From assembly GCA_028284225.1 (NCBI GenBank), contig JANQSD010000019.1:206762-270761 (forward strand): a stretch of 64,000 nucleotides of DNA, in the 5' to 3' direction. Position numbers and translations under genes: made by a program. Below, piece by piece: positions 1 to 9,444 of the stretch. Each line of letters opens with the position of its first letter. Position 1 is the stretch's first letter. The DNA comes from Arenicellales bacterium (GTDB lineage Bacteria > Pseudomonadota > Gammaproteobacteria > Arenicellales > JAHEKD01). The notes under the pieces were generated by a model. The model made no database searches, was not told the DNA's origin, and saw only the letters and a list, made by a program, of their open reading frames with translations.

Positions 1-391
1 CTGTGCCGCTGATTAAACTTTTAGTTGCACACCAGAGCATTTCACCGGCGACAATGTCGTCAACAGTAAGCGGTGTGGCTAACATGGCCTCATAGGTTCG
101 CTGCGGTACCATACGGGTAAACACCGAATAGAGTGCTTCGAATGAGGCCGTGTTGGTTGCTGAAAATGCCACCATGCCGGAGGCCAGGAACACTAAGTAA
201 GGTACACCGTTAATATCGCCTACAAATTGCCCTAAACCAAAACCCAGACCAAGCAGGTATAGAAAAGGTTCGCCGAAATTAATGAGTAAACTGGGTCCCA
301 TTAACTTTTTCCATACGCTGATATTGCGTAGCCAAACAGACAGACAACGCAAGTTAAAACGGGGTGGACTTAAATCTAGGGTGTTAATCAC
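1..391 (-). CDS. ABC-2 type transporter permease, NodJ-like (partial)
   Basis: This is the N-terminal ~130 residues of an inner-membrane permease that runs off the left edge. I read it directly from the reverse strand. A GTG at 389-391 overlaps the stop of the upstream ATPase gene (GTGATTAA), which is typical of translational coupling. A hydrophobic segment (LINFGEPFLYLLGLGFGLG) and the NodJ-like stretch YEAMLATPLTVDDIVAGEMLW, which precedes further membrane helices in this family, are visible. With the ATPase at 384-1316 it should form a two-gene ABC-2 exporter. The exported substrate cannot be inferred. NodJ relatives in non-rhizobia usually have nothing to do with nodulation. Confidence 0.85.
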   Translation of the reverse strand, partial: MINTLDLSPPRFNLRCLSVWLRNISVWKKLMGPSLLINFGEPFLYLLGLGFGLGQFVGDINGVPYLVFLASGMVAFSATNTASFEALYSVFTRMVPQRTYEAMLATPLTVDDIVAGEMLWCATKSLISGT

Positions 392-1316
392 GCAGCTCTC
401 TACCCGTGAGTTTTAAAAATACATCTTCAAGATTTCCGGGCCGATGGTAATACTCAAGTTCGGGCTCCGATTGCAGTAATGCAATCACGCTATTTTGTTC
501 TGCGGTATAGACATAGGTACTGTCCCCGATTATTTCCATAGATGTATTGGCAAGTGAACCTATTTTTTCGCTGAGTGATTTGACGTGTGCACGAATTTCA
601 AAGACATGAGGTTCCACATATTCGAGAATTAATTGTTTCGGTGAGCCTTGAGCAATAATACGTCCTTTGTCCATGATCACCAACATATCACACAGGCGTT
701 CGGCTTCTTCCAGGTAGTGGGTAGTTAATAAAATAGTTTTGCCGTATTTTTTTAATTGTCGTAATCGCGCCCAAATCATATGCCGGACCTGGGGATCAAG
801 TCCGGTCGTAGGTTCATCAAGGATGAGTAATTCGGGGTTGTTAATCAAGGCTCGAGCGATGCTTAGCCTGCGTTTCATACCGCCTGACAGACTATCAATG
901 CGGGTATTCGCTTTATCAGTTAATTCAACAAAGCCGAGTAATTGTTCGATACGGCGCTCAATTTGAGTGCTATCCATACCGAAATAGCGGGCGTAGATTT
1001 TCAAATTTTCACTGACAGTAAAATCCGGGTCCAGATTGTCCTGTTGTGGTACAACACCACAGCGATAGCGAATTTCCGCTGCATTTTGGGGTTGCTGTAG
1101 ACCAAAAATAGTTAACTGCCCATCACTAATCGGTGATTGTCCCAGCATCATCCGAATAGTTGTTGTTTTTCCAGCTCCATTTGGCCCCAGGATTCCAAAG
1201 CATTGGCCTTTGCTGACATTGATATCAATAGCACTGACAACCTCAGTCTGTCCGAATTGTTTGACCAGTTTTTCTGCCTGAATAATGGGCGTTGATATTT
1301 GTGTTTGTTCAATCAA
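384..1316 (-). CDS. ABC transporter ATP-binding protein, NodI/DrrA-like
   Basis: Cytoplasmic ATPase subunit of an ABC-2 exporter, 310 residues, which is the usual length for NodI-type proteins. It shows Walker A GPNGAGKTT near residue 45, signature LSGGMKRRLS near 145, Walker B LLILDEPTTGLDP and H-loop TTHYLEEAE. The C-terminal ~80 residues form the accessory domain common in this family. The start appears to be TTG at 1316: an in-frame stop lies three codons upstream and the next in-frame Met is well inside the domain. The Shine-Dalgarno is weak. Its stop overlaps the GTG of the permease at 391. It lies 27 bases downstream of pilD on the same strand, so some read-through from the pilus genes is possible. 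Confidence 0.9.
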   Translation of the reverse strand: MIEQTQISTPIIQAEKLVKQFGQTEVVSAIDINVSKGQCFGILGPNGAGKTTTIRMMLGQSPISDGQLTIFGLQQPQNAAEIRYRCGVVPQQDNLDPDFTVSENLKIYARYFGMDSTQIERRIEQLLGFVELTDKANTRIDSLSGGMKRRLSIARALINNPELLILDEPTTGLDPQVRHMIWARLRQLKKYGKTILLTTHYLEEAERLCDMLVIMDKGRIIAQGSPKQLILEYVEPHVFEIRAHVKSLSEKIGSLANTSMEIIGDSTYVYTAEQNSVIALLQSEPELEYYHRPGNLEDVFLKLTGRELRD

Positions 1317-1343
1317 TGTTGGTTAAAAACTTGAAACCGGCAA

Positions 1344-2174
1344 TTATAACGGGCTAATGAGTTGCATCAAGTTGGTTTGATTTACTAAATATAGCCAGCC
1401 GGCAATACTCAGAAATGGGCCAAACGGAATAGGTTTACTATGATCAAACTTAACAAGTAGTTTTAGTATTAGGAAAGTGACAATACCGGCAAGTGAAGAA
1501 AGCAGCATCACAAGCGGTAGCGCCTGCCAGCCCAACCAGGCACCGAGCATCGCCAATAGTTTGAAATCACCATAGCCCATGCCTTCCCGACCTGTTAGCC
1601 GGTGATGAATTTGATAGATTGACCACAATATGCCATATCCTGCGATAGCACCGATTAAAGCATCGGTAAACGATACAAATTCATGAAACAAGCTGCACAA
1701 AAGGCCTAAGGCGATACCCGGCAAAGTTATCGAATCCGGTAACAACCATGTCTCCAGGTCGATAAATGTCAAAGGCACTAACAGGCCGGTAAAAATTAAT
1801 GACCAAAGTAGCGTTGTACTGACACCAAATTTAATCGCACAGATAACAAATAATAATGCTGTGATCAATTCAACCCAGAAATATCGTGCTGAAATCATGT
1901 CATCGCAATGTCTACAACGTTGTCTGAGCAATAGATAACTGAGTAAAGGAATATTGTCAAACCAGGAAATTTTATGTTTGCAAAAAGGGCAATGGGAACC
2001 TGGTTTGATTAGATTTGGAAGCGGTTTATCAGACTCTTTTGCCAGGTCACTATCAATCAGCGGCGGCAACCGGGTAATCACTACATTTATAAAACTGCCA
2101 ATACATAAACCAAGGACAAATATCAGAATATAGAAATAAACAGGGTGGTGCTCTAGTGTTTGGATAAATGTCAT
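1344..2174 (-). CDS. pilD: Prepilin peptidase / N-methyltransferase PilD
   Basis: Inner-membrane aspartyl protease that cleaves the type IV prepilin leader after Gly and N-methylates the new Phe. The two zinc-binding CxxC pairs of full-length PilD are visible at residues 62/65 (HCPFC) and 87/90 (RCRHC). The catalytic aspartates lie in FIDLETWLLPD and GMGYGDFKLLA. Length 276 is normal for the bifunctional enzyme with the A24 N-terminal domain. It is the last gene of the minus-strand order pilA-pilB-pilC-pilD, about 36 bases after pilC. Its likely substrate is the pilin encoded at 4943-5452. Confidence 0.95.
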   Translation of the reverse strand: MTFIQTLEHHPVYFYILIFVLGLCIGSFINVVITRLPPLIDSDLAKESDKPLPNLIKPGSHCPFCKHKISWFDNIPLLSYLLLRQRCRHCDDMISARYFWVELITALLFVICAIKFGVSTTLLWSLIFTGLLVPLTFIDLETWLLPDSITLPGIALGLLCSLFHEFVSFTDALIGAIAGYGILWSIYQIHHRLTGREGMGYGDFKLLAMLGAWLGWQALPLVMLLSSLAGIVTFLILKLLVKFDHSKPIPFGPFLSIAGWLYLVNQTNLMQLISPL

Positions 2175-2210
2175 TGCCGGCGAATTTTAGCAAATGCTTT
2201 TAGTCGTGGA

Positions 2211-3392
2211 CTAAAAACTTGATCCTAAATTAAATACCGGTAAGTACATGGCAATCAGAATGATACCGATAATTGTACCCAGCCCTACAATCAGAATCGG
2301 CTCCAGCATTATTTTTAGTCTGTCAAAATTGCTGTTAAGTTGCTCCTGGTAATAATGACTGCATTGATCCAGCATCAGTGCAAGACTGGCGGATTCTTCA
2401 CCGGTTTTGATGAGTTGAATAGTCAATTGGTCAAAATACTTACTGCTGGCTAGTGCTCCGGCAAGACCGTGTCCGTTTCTTATCTCAGCGAGGATACAGT
2501 TAAGCGCTTGCTGGTATTTGTAATCCGAGCTTAAATTTCGGCAAGATTCAATGCAATCAGATATAGTCAATCCCGCCGCATAAAGCCATGAAATCGTCTG
2601 GCAAAATCTGAGAGTATTAACCTTTTTGATCGTTTTGTTAAAAATAGGGATGTAATCGCTCCATTGATACTGTTTGATTCGACCAAGCGTTATCAGCAGG
2701 ATAAGCGTGCTAATAATCCCTATGCACAGTGTATTGAAATAGTCTGTTAACCAGTTACTAATATTTAAAATTGTGACGGTGATAAAAGGTAACTCGGCAT
2801 TTGATTGTGAATATATTGATTCAAATTGAGGTATCACAAAGATAATCAGTGTTGTTAACACAGCGATTGATACCAGAAATAAGATAGCAGGGTAAAGCAG
2901 GCTGGTGAGTAGTTGGTTAAGCGTTTTTTGTTTCTGAGTATAGTACTCAATGGCCTGCTGTATGGACTTGTCCATTTGGCCGCTGACTTCACCGCTGTTT
3001 ATGAGTTGGATAATAATAGTATCGAATAAGGTCGGATAAAGTTTTAATACGGTTGATAGTTCTTCGCCTTTTGAAAATTGGTATTTCAGATAGGTTAATA
3101 ATTCAGATAATTGTGAATCCGCTTGGTTTTGTAGCAGTATATCGACGGTTTTACTTAAATTTAGCCCGGTCATCAGCAATGCGTGCAGTTGAGTGAGAAA
3201 AAATAACACTTGCTTGCTGCTAGACCATCTACGCAATTTAAGGCAATGATAATGCTGCCGTTGAATTTTTTTGACGATAACTTGCTGTTTATATAGCGTG
3301 TATTTAAGATTTGTTTTCGAATCAGCATAACTGCGACCGGTAATGTATTGACCTTGATGATCGACACCCGACCAGGTGTATAGATGAGCCAT
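2211..3392 (-). CDS. pilC: Type IV pilus inner-membrane platform protein PilC
   Basis: Polytopic inner-membrane protein (T2SSF fold) on which the PilB motor acts to assemble pilin. At 393 residues it is close to the usual ~400. It has two tandem F domains, each followed by hydrophobic helices (around residues 160-190 and 215-235, and at the C terminus). The family motif is visible as LNLSKTVDILL near the first domain and AGLTISDCIESC in the second repeat. The ATG overlaps the pilB stop by one base (TAATG), indicating translational coupling. It is somewhat diverged from textbook PilC but its position between pilB and pilD makes the call firm. Confidence 0.92.
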   Translation of the reverse strand: MAHLYTWSGVDHQGQYITGRSYADSKTNLKYTLYKQQVIVKKIQRQHYHCLKLRRWSSSKQVLFFLTQLHALLMTGLNLSKTVDILLQNQADSQLSELLTYLKYQFSKGEELSTVLKLYPTLFDTIIIQLINSGEVSGQMDKSIQQAIEYYTQKQKTLNQLLTSLLYPAILFLVSIAVLTTLIIFVIPQFESIYSQSNAELPFITVTILNISNWLTDYFNTLCIGIISTLILLITLGRIKQYQWSDYIPIFNKTIKKVNTLRFCQTISWLYAAGLTISDCIESCRNLSSDYKYQQALNCILAEIRNGHGLAGALASSKYFDQLTIQLIKTGEESASLALMLDQCSHYYQEQLNSNFDRLKIMLEPILIVGLGTIIGIILIAMYLPVFNLGSSF

Positions 3393-4942
3393 TACAGCAC
3401 GCGCAATAATTCGTCGAGACTGGTTTTACCGGATGCGACAAGTTCTAATCCGGCATTTTGTAGATCGACGTTTGTGTTTTGGCCTATTTGATTTGGTGAC
3501 AGCAATTCGAATATACCCGTCCTGCCACGATAACCTTGTAAGCAAACAGGACAACCCGTGGCTGTGTATATATGTTTGGGTATATCTGTGTTGAACTTGC
3601 CAAAAAGGTTTAAAGCTGATTTGGACGGCTCAATTTCGCGCTGACATTGCGAGCAGATTTTTCGTACTAGTCGTTGTGCAATAGTAAGTCGCAGAGCATC
3701 CTCAAGTGAATAACGATTAACACCAAGCTGCTGTAACCGGGCTCCGGCGCTATTGGCTGTTCGACTATGTAAAGTTGCTAATACAAGATGTCCGGTTTGC
3801 GCTGCTTTAACTGCAATTTCCGCCGTTTCTGCGTCACGGATTTCGCCGATCATAATAATATCCGGGTCCTGACGTAATAAAGCCCTCAGTGCTATGCTGA
3901 AGTCCAGCCCTGCTTTACGATTGATGCTGACTTGATTGATTCCGTCGACATAGATCTCAGCTGGATCTTCGATCGTACTGATGTTTTCTTTGCCTGTGTT
4001 GAGCAGTTCAAGCAGCGCATAGAGTGTCACGGTTTTACCGGAGCCTGTGGGTCCTGTCACCAGAATTAGTCCGCTAGGTTGTTTCAGGATTTCACGAATG
4101 AGTTGATATTGTTCAGCGAACAGGCCAATTTGATTTAATTTAATGTGTTTGCCGTGTTGTTCGAGAAGACGCAAAACCAGTTTTTCGCCATAAATAGTTG
4201 GCATGCTGTTGACCCTGAGCGATACGCTGCGGTTGTTAAGTTTATGGGTAAAGCGTCCATCCTGGGGTAAACGAGATTGAGCGATGTCCATATTTGCAGC
4301 CAGCTTAATTTGGGAAATCAGCTTTAGGCCTTGATCGCGAGAAATTGAAGCCAATGAATGCAAAACACCATCGACTCTAATTCTAAGGCCGCAATGACCA
4401 TTAAACATTTCAATATGAATATCTGACGCCTGGTGTTGCATAGATTTTTGCAAGTATTGATCCAGATCATTTTGATAAGTCGGATCATTAGAGCTGTTAG
4501 TTTGCTGATAATGTTGTTGATTACGAAATTTGCGGATTAAATTAATGTCCGCCAATACCGGTTCTAATTGTTGCTTTGTGTAAAAACAAAGTTGATTTAC
4601 CCGATTAAGCTTCTCAGGAGAGCCAAATGCAACTAGAGGATTATTATTCTTGTCGGTAAGCGTGAGTGCATCAAGATCATCCAACACCCTGGCCGGAATA
4701 TTAAACATATTCTTTTTCTTATAATTCTCTCGGGACAGCTTGATAAATGGTACTGACCAGACTTGAGCAGCCGTTTGATAAAGTTGTTCAGGTGCAATCG
4801 ACTTGTGATTCAGCAGTGATTCAAATAATTTTCCATTTGAATGCTTATTTGAATTTTTGATATTGATTAATTGTTGCTGTGTAATCAGTTGTTGCTCGAT
4901 AAGTGCCTGTTCAAATGCTAATAGCTGTGAAGAAATCATCAT
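3392..4942 (-). CDS. pilB: Type IV pilus assembly ATPase PilB
   Basis: Hexameric cytoplasmic motor ATPase that powers pilus extension. Visible are an N-terminal MshEN-like region, Walker A GPTGSGKT at residues 297-304, the Asp-box/Walker B region QDPDIIMIGEIRD near 360, the His box TGHLVLATLHS, and the zinc-binding cysteines CSQC and CPVC towards the C terminus. It is 516 residues, about 50 shorter than typical PilB (~570), mostly because of a compact N-terminal domain. The start ATGATG follows the pilin stop directly (TAGATGATG), so pilin and motor are contiguous. A retraction ATPase (pilT) is not in the window. Confidence 0.95.
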   Translation of the reverse strand: MMISSQLLAFEQALIEQQLITQQQLINIKNSNKHSNGKLFESLLNHKSIAPEQLYQTAAQVWSVPFIKLSRENYKKKNMFNIPARVLDDLDALTLTDKNNNPLVAFGSPEKLNRVNQLCFYTKQQLEPVLADINLIRKFRNQQHYQQTNSSNDPTYQNDLDQYLQKSMQHQASDIHIEMFNGHCGLRIRVDGVLHSLASISRDQGLKLISQIKLAANMDIAQSRLPQDGRFTHKLNNRSVSLRVNSMPTIYGEKLVLRLLEQHGKHIKLNQIGLFAEQYQLIREILKQPSGLILVTGPTGSGKTVTLYALLELLNTGKENISTIEDPAEIYVDGINQVSINRKAGLDFSIALRALLRQDPDIIMIGEIRDAETAEIAVKAAQTGHLVLATLHSRTANSAGARLQQLGVNRYSLEDALRLTIAQRLVRKICSQCQREIEPSKSALNLFGKFNTDIPKHIYTATGCPVCLQGYRGRTGIFELLSPNQIGQNTNVDLQNAGLELVASGKTSLDELLRVL

Positions 4943-5452
4943 CTAATCCAGATAAGTACTCGCGTCATTTACATCGGGCGCCAAATCTGCACAGGGCGCA
5001 GGCAGATATTTTTCATCTAAATTGTCTTGCGTTGTTTGTGCACAGTCCCACTCGACGCTGACATTAGTTCCTAATGCATAAAGCCCTAAAGTCTGGCCAT
5101 CTGTGACGGCTGCTCCTAAATTCTTGAGTGCAACAGTGATCAAGCTATGGGTATCGTCAGCTCTCGAATAGCTGACAGAATCAACATATTTAGACTGTGA
5201 TGATGAAAAGCCGCTAAAACCTGAAGCCGGCATAACTCCATTGGTGATAAAAGACTCGGAAACGGCCAGTTTCGCTGGCGCTAGGGCGTTGATTGCCTCA
5301 GTAACCTTGGCTTTTATTGAATAATCCTGATAAGCCGGCATTGCAATGGCAGTCAGGATACCAACAATCGCAATAACGATCATTAGCTCAATAAGGGTAA
5401 AGCCGGATTGTTTGAAATTTAGTGGCTGAAATGAGTGTGTAGTGCCAGGCAT
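4943..5452 (-). CDS. pilA: Type IV major pilin PilA-like
   Basis: Structural pilin, 169 residues. The leader ends in KQSG, followed by the classical type IVa sequence [20 protein letters not shown] with Glu at +5. The hydrophobic helix leads into a globular domain with two C-terminal cysteines (WDC and PAPC), which would form the D-loop disulfide. A strong ribosome site (GGAGG) sits about six bases before the ATG at 5452. The leader is long (~17 residues). It heads a pilA-B-C-D unit. Because comF lies immediately upstream on the same strand, the pilus may serve DNA uptake as well as motility, which is an inference from context. Confidence 0.93.
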   Translation of the reverse strand: MPGTTHSFQPLNFKQSGFTLIELMIVIAIVGILTAIAMPAYQDYSIKAKVTEAINALAPAKLAVSESFITNGVMPASGFSGFSSSQSKYVDSVSYSRADDTHSLITVALKNLGAAVTDGQTLGLYALGTNVSVEWDCAQTTQDNLDEKYLPAPCADLAPDVNDASTYLD

Positions 5453-5519
5453 AGCAACCTCCGTGTTGCAAGTTAAAAATCCTTTTAGTTTATATAGGTT
5501 ACCAGAGCAGTTTTTGTGG

Positions 5520-6206
5520 TCAAGTATTTCTAGCTAACGCCCAGATGCTGATTTTTTCTACCCCGGCCTGTTTCAAAGCTCTTGCTACTTGATTTACCGT
5601 TTGAGTAGTAGTGATCACATCATCGACTAGAGCAATGTGTTTGGTGTGGGTTTTCGTTACTACAGTAAACGCATTTTGGACTGCTTGTTGGCGTTCTTTG
5701 GCGCTTAATTCAACTTGTGGTTTGCTGAATTTGTGCCTTATTATCAAGCAGTTATTATGATTGACATTAAATTCTTTGGCCAATGCCCTGGCAATTAGAC
5801 CGCTTTGATTGAAGCCGCGCTGACGAATTCGACGCGGATGCAGCGGAACGGGTATGATCAGTTCAGGTACGGGCTGCTGAATTTGCTTAATCATGGAAAT
5901 TAATTCTTCAACAAGTGGCCTGTAGGCATAGAAATGTTGTTGATACTTGAATTGATAGATAAGCCTGTTTATGGGTTGCTTGTATTCAAAAGGCACCAGT
6001 GTATTGTCAAAATAATGTTTCTGACTTAAGCAAAAACCGCAAACTCCCTTTTGATTTACAGCTGCTGCGCAAATGGGGCAAGCGGACTGAATTCTGGGCA
6101 GGTGTTGATCACATTCGTCACAAATCCAGCCTGTAAAATCCAATTTCTGCTGGCACAACAGGCAATTACGAGAGAATAGGGTACCTTTAAGTCTGCTTAT
6201 AAACAC
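5520..6206 (-). CDS. comF: ComF family phosphoribosyltransferase-like protein
   Basis: Cytoplasmic protein of the ComF/GntX family, 228 residues, linked in several bacteria to natural transformation, where it is thought to act on incoming single-stranded DNA. Four N-terminal zinc-finger-like cysteine pairs are visible (CLLC, CDEC, CPIC, CGFC), followed by a type I PRTase domain with the PRPP-loop motif [13 protein letters not shown]. The sequence [15 protein letters not shown] is characteristic of the family. It sits about 67 bases upstream of the pilin gene on the same strand and is divergent from the DUF2244/cox operon. Confidence 0.9.
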   Translation of the reverse strand: MFISRLKGTLFSRNCLLCQQKLDFTGWICDECDQHLPRIQSACPICAAAVNQKGVCGFCLSQKHYFDNTLVPFEYKQPINRLIYQFKYQQHFYAYRPLVEELISMIKQIQQPVPELIIPVPLHPRRIRQRGFNQSGLIARALAKEFNVNHNNCLIIRHKFSKPQVELSAKERQQAVQNAFTVVTKTHTKHIALVDDVITTTQTVNQVARALKQAGVEKISIWALARNT

Positions 6207-6323
6207 TACAGCCCTCCATGGCTTGTGAGATTTAATCTTAATATATTAGGTCGATTGTCTCACATTAAATCGACCATCTGCGGACCAATATTATTCAAAA
6301 TTTATATTATTACAGTATTTTTT

Positions 6324-6824
6324 GTGCCAGATGGTTACCAGAATCCGATTAGTTCCGTTACAATTGACCCTGATGTGTTAAGTGATTCGCCCAAAAGAAT
6401 TCTGATTACTCGTAATCATTCCTTGACCAGCGCCCAGGCATGTATGATCGTTGGTTTTCTGGCAATCGTTTTGACATCAATAGGCGGCTGGTTTTATAGC
6501 CAGGGAGCATGGCTGGTTTTGCCTTTTGCCGGGCTGGAGATGTTAGCGGTAATGGCTGGATTTTATGCTTGTGTGAGGCATAATAATGACTACGAGCTGC
6601 TTGAGATTGATGACGTTAATATTCGTGTTGAGCGTTGTATAGCCAATCGTGAGCAAAACTTTAGTTTTCAAACATATTGGACTAAAGTGATGTTGGAGGT
6701 CACCGAAGGATGGTATCCATCTAAATTGTGGATGCAATCAAAAGGTCGGCAAATCGAGCTGGGGCGCTGGCTGACTGACCATGAGCGGGAACAGTTAGCG
6801 CATCGGTTGAAAAGTTTTATTTGA
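6324..6824 (+). CDS. DUF2244 domain membrane protein at head of cox operon
   Basis: Small inner-membrane protein of unknown function, about 166 residues from a GTG at 6324. It has two adjacent hydrophobic segments (ACMIVGFLAIVLTSIGGW and AWLVLPFAGLEMLAVMAGF) followed by a soluble part ending WLTDHEREQLAHRLKS, as expected for DUF2244. The frame stays open up to a GTG at 6225, but that longer form would add an uncharacteristic N terminus over what is probably the promoter between this gene and divergent comF. The start is therefore uncertain; GTG 6375 is another option. DUF2244 genes commonly precede coxB in Proteobacteria, which supports co-expression with the oxidase. Confidence 0.8.
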   Translation: MPDGYQNPISSVTIDPDVLSDSPKRILITRNHSLTSAQACMIVGFLAIVLTSIGGWFYSQGAWLVLPFAGLEMLAVMAGFYACVRHNNDYELLEIDDVNIRVERCIANREQNFSFQTYWTKVMLEVTEGWYPSKLWMQSKGRQIELGRWLTDHEREQLAHRLKSFI

Positions 6825-6851
6825 ACAAGATTAGGAATAAGGTTGGACAGT

Positions 6852-7709
6852 ATGTTTAGACCCCTGGGAAACAAGTTACTATCGATTTTGGTAGGGTTAG
6901 TATCAGTTCTGATGACTAACGCAGCAATGGCAGAATATGCGTTGAATTTGCCCCCGCCAGTAACGTCAACTGCGGAAGAGATATTGACACTGCATAATTT
7001 GATACTGCTGATATGTCTGATCATATTTGTTCTGGTTTTCTCCGTTATGTTTTATTCGATGTTCGCACATCGCAAGAGCAAAGGAGCAAAAGCAGCCAGT
7101 TTTCATCACAGCACAACATTGGAAATTGTGTGGACGGTAATTCCGGTTTTGATCTTAATCGGCATGGCTGTGCCTTCAACAGCGACGCTGGTTCGTATGG
7201 AGGATACGACCGAGTCCGATATGACGGTTAAAGTTACCGGATACCAATGGTTCTGGCAGTACGAATATCTTGACGATGATGTCAATTTTTACAGCAAACT
7301 TTCAACCCCCCGGGCACAGATAGAAGGGCGTGAAGAAAAAGGTGAAAATTATTTGCTTGAGGTAGATAGAGAGGTGGTGTTGCCGATAGGTGAGAAAATT
7401 CGCTTCCTGTTTACTGCTGCTGATGTCATTCATGCCTGGTGGATACCACAATTCGGTATTAAGAAAGATGCTATTCCGGGTTATATCACAGAGAGTTGGG
7501 TGAGGATTGATGAACCTGGTGTTTATACCGGTCAGTGTGCCGAGTTATGTGGCAAAGATCATGGCTTTATGCCTATTGTTGTTAGAGCGGTGACACAAGA
7601 AGAATACGCTCAGTGGGTGGCTGAAAACCAGGCTCCGTCTGATTCAACTGTCAGTAGCGCAAACCAGGGCGAAGAACTTAATGCGGCTGCAAGCGTCGCA
7701 ACTAATTGA
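6852..7709 (+). CDS. coxB: Cytochrome c oxidase subunit II
   Basis: Subunit II of aa3-type cytochrome c oxidase. It receives electrons from cytochrome c at the dinuclear CuA centre. A signal peptide ends at AMA before EYALN, two transmembrane helices follow, and the periplasmic cupredoxin domain carries the CuA ligands in CAELCGKDHGFM plus the aromatic patch YQWFWQYEY. The ATG at 6852 with AAGG about ten bases upstream is preferred over an in-frame TTG at 6843. There is no fused C-terminal cytochrome c domain. It lies 27 bases after the DUF2244 gene and is followed by coxA after 18 bases. Confidence 0.96.
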   Translation: MFRPLGNKLLSILVGLVSVLMTNAAMAEYALNLPPPVTSTAEEILTLHNLILLICLIIFVLVFSVMFYSMFAHRKSKGAKAASFHHSTTLEIVWTVIPVLILIGMAVPSTATLVRMEDTTESDMTVKVTGYQWFWQYEYLDDDVNFYSKLSTPRAQIEGREEKGENYLLEVDREVVLPIGEKIRFLFTAADVIHAWWIPQFGIKKDAIPGYITESWVRIDEPGVYTGQCAELCGKDHGFMPIVVRAVTQEEYAQWVAENQAPSDSTVSSANQGEELNAAASVATN

Positions 7710-7727
7710 TTTTTGGAGACTATAAGC

Positions 7728-9308
7728 ATGTCTAGTACAGCAGAGCATCATCACGACGATCACCATCATGGCCCGGCAAAGGGCTTTATGCGCTGGGTGA
7801 CTACGACCAATCATAAAGATATCGGTACCATGTACCTGATTTTTTCACTGGTTATGTTTATGGTTGGTGGATTTATGGCTTTGATTGTTCGGGCCGAGCT
7901 GTTTGTGCCTGGATTACAGCTGGTTGATCCGCACTTTTTTAATCAAATGACCACAATGCATGCACTGATAATGGTGTTTGGTGCCATCATGCCGGGCATG
8001 GTCGGGTTTGCTAACTGGCAGGTTCCGTTGATGATCGGGGCGCCGGATATGGCTTTGCCACGGCTCAACAACTGGAGTTTTTGGATTCTGCCATTTGCAT
8101 TCTCATTGATTTTAAGCGGCTTGTTCTTTTTCGGCGGCGGACCGGCGAGTGGCTGGACATTATATGCGCCTTTGACGCTACAAGGCGGCATAGGTGTTGA
8201 CTTGACTATTTTTGCTATTCACATGATGGGTATTTCTTCCATTATGGGTGCGATCAATGTCATCGTGACGGTGTTCAATATGCGTGCACCGGGCATGACA
8301 TTAATGAAGATGCCACTGTTCGTCTGGACCTGGGTGATTACTGCTTTTCTTCTGATCGCTGTAATGCCGGTGTTTGCGGGTGCGGTCACTATGGTTTTGA
8401 CCGATAGACATTTCGGTACTGCCTTCTTTGACCCTGCAGGTGGTGGTGATCCAGTGCTTTATCAACATATTTTCTGGTTCTTTGGGCATCCGGAAGTGTA
8501 TATTATGATTTTGCCTGCATTTGGTATTATCTCGCAAATCATCCCCACTTTCTCCCGCAAAAAGCTATTTGGTTATGAATCAATGGTGTTTGCAACAGCC
8601 GGTATTGCGTTTCTATCATTCATCGTTTGGGCGCATCATATGTTTACCGTAGGTATGCCATTAGCCGGTGAATTGTACTTTATGTACGCTACTATGCTGA
8701 TTGCTGTGCCGACAGGGGTGAAAATTTTTAACTGGGTCTCGACGATGTGGCGTGGCTCGATGACCTTTGAAACACCGATGTTGTATGCGATTGCAGTTGT
8801 GTTTTTGTTCACAATAGGTGGTTTATCAGGTCTAATGCTTGCGATTGTGCCGGCTGACTTTCAGTATCACGATACTTATTTTGTGGTCGCTCATTTCCAT
8901 TATGTATTATTTTCAGGTGCAATTATGGCGATGATGGGAGGTGTATTTTACTGGTTGCCCAAGTGGACCGGCCATATGTACGATGAACGTTTAGGCAAAT
9001 GGCAATTCTGGCTAACGACTATATTCTTTAATATCACCTTTTTCCCTCAGCATTTCTTAGGTCTGGCCGGTATGCCACGCCGAATTCCGGACTATAATTT
9101 GCAATTTGCAGAGTTTAATTTCATGTCCAGTGTCGGTGCGATGGGATTAGGTATTACACAATTGTTGTTTATCTACATCATTTATAAAGCAGTTAAAGGC
9201 GGCGAAAAGGCAACTACTGAGGTTTGGGAGGGAGCTGAGGGACTTGAATGGACTGTACCGTCTCCAGCGCCTTATCATACCTTTGAGACACCACCTGTTG
9301 TTAAATAA
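7728..9308 (+). CDS. coxA: Cytochrome c oxidase subunit I
   Basis: Catalytic subunit with 12 membrane helices that binds heme a and the heme a3-CuB centre and reduces O2 while pumping protons. Heme and copper ligands are visible: HALIMVFG, WFFGHPEVYIMILP (His-Tyr crosslink helix) and VWAHHMFTVG. The D-channel Asn/Asp region is in the NQMTTMHALIM stretch, and the K-channel Lys in TGVKIF. The N terminus has a His-rich patch (HHHDDHHHG). The ATG at 7728 has GGAGA nine bases upstream and is preferred over an in-frame TTG at 7713. Length 526 is normal for family A oxidases. Confidence 0.97.
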   Translation: MSSTAEHHHDDHHHGPAKGFMRWVTTTNHKDIGTMYLIFSLVMFMVGGFMALIVRAELFVPGLQLVDPHFFNQMTTMHALIMVFGAIMPGMVGFANWQVPLMIGAPDMALPRLNNWSFWILPFAFSLILSGLFFFGGGPASGWTLYAPLTLQGGIGVDLTIFAIHMMGISSIMGAINVIVTVFNMRAPGMTLMKMPLFVWTWVITAFLLIAVMPVFAGAVTMVLTDRHFGTAFFDPAGGGDPVLYQHIFWFFGHPEVYIMILPAFGIISQIIPTFSRKKLFGYESMVFATAGIAFLSFIVWAHHMFTVGMPLAGELYFMYATMLIAVPTGVKIFNWVSTMWRGSMTFETPMLYAIAVVFLFTIGGLSGLMLAIVPADFQYHDTYFVVAHFHYVLFSGAIMAMMGGVFYWLPKWTGHMYDERLGKWQFWLTTIFFNITFFPQHFLGLAGMPRRIPDYNLQFAEFNFMSSVGAMGLGITQLLFIYIIYKAVKGGEKATTEVWEGAEGLEWTVPSPAPYHTFETPPVVK

Positions 9309-9310
9309 TT

Positions 9311-9409
9311 GTGCCCTCTGACCAAAGGCGTAAAAATATTAGATTGGCACTGCTACTGGCTTTGGCAGTGCTGATTCTGTTTTTGTTCACTTTGTATCAG
9401 CAGAGCTAA
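9311..9409 (+). CDS. Small cox-operon membrane peptide (32 aa)
   Basis: A 32-codon frame starting at GTG 9311, two bases after the coxA stop, reads VPSDQRRKNIRLA then a leucine-rich helix and ends LYQQS. It has a positively charged N terminus followed by one transmembrane helix, so N-in orientation is predicted. Small proteins of this size and shape lie between coxA and ctaG/cox11 in many Beta- and Gammaproteobacteria and are annotated as cytochrome oxidase small assembly proteins. Position and topology fit that family. It lacks a clear ribosome site of its own, so it may depend on coupling to coxA. Confidence 0.65.
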   Translation: MPSDQRRKNIRLALLLALAVLILFLFTLYQQS

Positions 9410-9444
9410 AGTGTTTTCCTTATAGCGTTTAGATTGAGTTTGGA

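Noticed and set aside
739..966. Open frame opposite the NodI-like ATPase, and many similar frames opposite or inside recognised genes
   Set aside because: They follow the codon pattern of the real gene on the other strand or frame and have no domain or ribosome-site support.
6225..6323. N-terminal extension of the DUF2244 gene to GTG 6225
   Set aside because: The added residues are unlike the family and would cover the region expected to hold the divergent promoters of comF and the cox operon.
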